From: Conus ventricosus
Lineage: Eukaryota; Mollusca; Gastropoda; Neogastropoda; Conidae
Assembly: GCA_018398815.1 (NCBI GenBank)
Contig: CM031604.1
Coordinates: 57,746,492-57,766,491 of the forward strand
Reading direction: 5' to 3'
Length of the DNA stretch: 20,000 nt
A program made the position numbers and the translations under genes. Shown here one piece after another: positions 18,651 to 20,000 of the stretch (position 1 is its first letter; every line of letters starts with the position of its first letter). Below the pieces are notes generated by a model. The model had not been told where the DNA came from, did no database searches, and saw only the letters and a program-made list of their open reading frames with translations.

Positions 18651-19646
18651 GTCTCAGCCGCCACACGGCAGCCCTTAGGGAGCATTCAGTTTCAAGCTGC
18701 CGTGAGACACCCCACCAGGGAAGATGCCGCGCTCCCTGGCATTGACGGAAAAAAACAAAAACCGATGATATGCTAGATCTGATAATTCTGTTGGGAAAAT
18801 ATTTCATACCTAAATGTAGAACTAACATAACACAACCTAACCTAAACATGTGGGTTTTTTTATTTTATTTTTATTTTTTTAAAGGAGCTGGACTGTGTAA
18901 TTAGAATGGAGAAACATGATGAATTACACAAACCACCAAACAAAATGGGCCCCATAGTTATTAGAGGGCTAATGCTTACTATAACATAAGGTATATTTTC
19001 CCCCTCAACGTTCGCATGTTATCCACGACCTTGGAGCCTGATTAGAACAATGTGATGCTGAAATGAGTCAGTGTAATTTGCGTTTTGCCACACATCATGA
19101 CTTGATAGACTTGAGACAAGGTGTGTAACGTCATTTTACAACCTTGTATGACGTTTATGTACAATATTGATGTTGATCACTGGATTTTTTCCCCAGGTAA
19201 ATAATAATACTTTAGAAAAAAAAAACAGATATTGCGCTCCTGTCGAATCATTCCTGTGTTCAGTGGTACCTGTTCTAATGATTCATAGCAGGACACCAGC
19301 TGTTAACCCCTTCACTGACGACAACTGTTGCTTTGTCACGGAGGCAGCTTAACTTGAGTGAGCGTCGCCCCCGTCCGGAGAGTGACAGCACGTGCATCCA
19401 GCGCCCAGTCCTCCTGAACTTGCCGGTAAACGAGGATTTCAACACGAACTCATTACGAAAAGTGCAGCTGAAGAGAAAATCGAAACACGCGTCACCACGA
19501 GAGCAGGGCATGAAGGGGCACAGAATTTGAAACTTTTTGTTTTATGGTCAGTGAGAACTAGGGATGATGAAGATGATAACGCTTTAAAGTTTCAGGTCTG
19601 GTATATGACAGGGCCCTACTCTATCTACTCTCTGCTAGCCTGCCGT
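18651..19646. other. Unassigned sequence
   Basis: About 1 kb of mostly complex DNA with T/A homopolymer patches (18857-18881). TTTTTTCCCCAG at 19185-19196 fits a splice-acceptor pattern, followed by a frame to 19352 with stops close by. A plus frame at 19333-19530 has ordinary composition (lysine/arginine-rich end) but no domain I know. No gene is called. Confidence 0.4.
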
Positions 19647-19656
19647 CAACCGGCCC

Positions 19657-19939
19657 CGAGAGATACAGACACCTGCAGTGTTGGTCGGGAAATTTGATCA
19701 GGAGACGCAGCTATTCATTAACTAGATGAAACTCGTCTGTGGGGTCCCAGTTTTATCATTTGAGCTCACCGCACAGTCACTCTGGCTAGGAGCCGGCCGA
19801 TGGCTTTAAAACAACAACAACAGCAACAACAACAACAACAACAAACACCTGCTTAATAAATAAATGTTTCCGACGGGGAATCGAACCGAAGATCTCCCAG
19901 CCCGCAAGTCTGCGACGATAACAACTACACCACGCTGGC
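19657..19939 (-). mobile_element. SINE-like element (minus strand) without a minisatellite
   Basis: On the minus strand a tRNA-like head starts near 19939, with A-box-like TGGTGTAGTTGTT (19932-19920) and B box GGTTCGATTCCCC (19887-19875). A (GTT)n stretch (19851-19811) follows, then unique body sequence. Segment 19657-19686 matches 4968-4997 at 26 of 30 positions, in the same place and orientation relative to the head, so this and the element at 4966-5462 appear to be one family. No flanking duplication was identified and the lower end is open. Confidence 0.55.
19809..19851. repeat. (AAC/CAG)n trinucleotide repeat
   Basis: About 14 AAC units with one CAG, lying between the tRNA-like head and the SINE-like body. 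Confidence 0.95.
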
Positions 19940-20000
19940 TAGTAAATCACACATATTACCAGCCAGAATGATTGCAAGCTCAGCGTGCGTTCTAATTATT

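Noticed and set aside
19866..19939. Functional tRNA gene on the minus strand
   Set aside because: It has a good B box but no convincing anticodon stem, and it is linked to SINE-like body sequence shared with another locus.

Overview
The window reads as non-coding nuclear DNA of an animal, most probably a marine mollusc and plausibly a gastropod. The grounds are long (CT)n, (CA/TG)n and (ACGC)n microsatellites, many long poly-G/poly-C runs, tRNA-headed SINEs whose bodies resemble those I remember from gastropod genomes, and decayed non-LTR retrotransposons. The species cannot be fixed from sequence alone. I recognise no intact host gene, rRNA, functional tRNA or CRISPR array. Most long open frames are by-products of simple repeats.

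Layout. At 1-1450 lies a minus-strand SINE whose middle has expanded into a ~1 kb minisatellite of 39 units. At 1450-4660 there are microsatellites, a duplicated ~84 bp block, a 600 bp zone of drifting trinucleotide repeats, and homopolymer G/C runs. At 4966-5462 lies a second minus-strand SINE-like element carrying an 8-unit minisatellite built around TCGATCGATTGTGTGG. At 5617-6292 a complete plus-strand SINE has a perfect 11 bp target-site duplication, and a 245 bp MITE with perfect 22 bp terminal inverted repeats sits in its tRNA acceptor stem. At 6300-9910 are dense microsatellites, a 26 bp minisatellite and a decayed TACTG-type region. At 9911-15545 there are further microsatellites, a retroposon tail ending in (AAT)n/(ATT)n, a 3x53 bp repeat, a 4x23 bp repeat next to a possible SINE head, and several islands of complex but unassigned sequence. 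At 15985-18300 two different truncated LINEs lie head to tail in one orientation: a jockey-superfamily reverse-transcriptase C-terminal part, then an RNase H plus zinc-knuckle part. Each carries one single-base frameshift. From 18300 to the end are CTAT/CTGT repeats, a poly-C run, unassigned sequence and a fourth SINE-like element on the minus strand.

No pathway is encoded. The strongest biology is mobile-element history: a MITE nested in a SINE with both duplications readable, and minisatellites that repeatedly arise just downstream of tRNA-like SINE heads.
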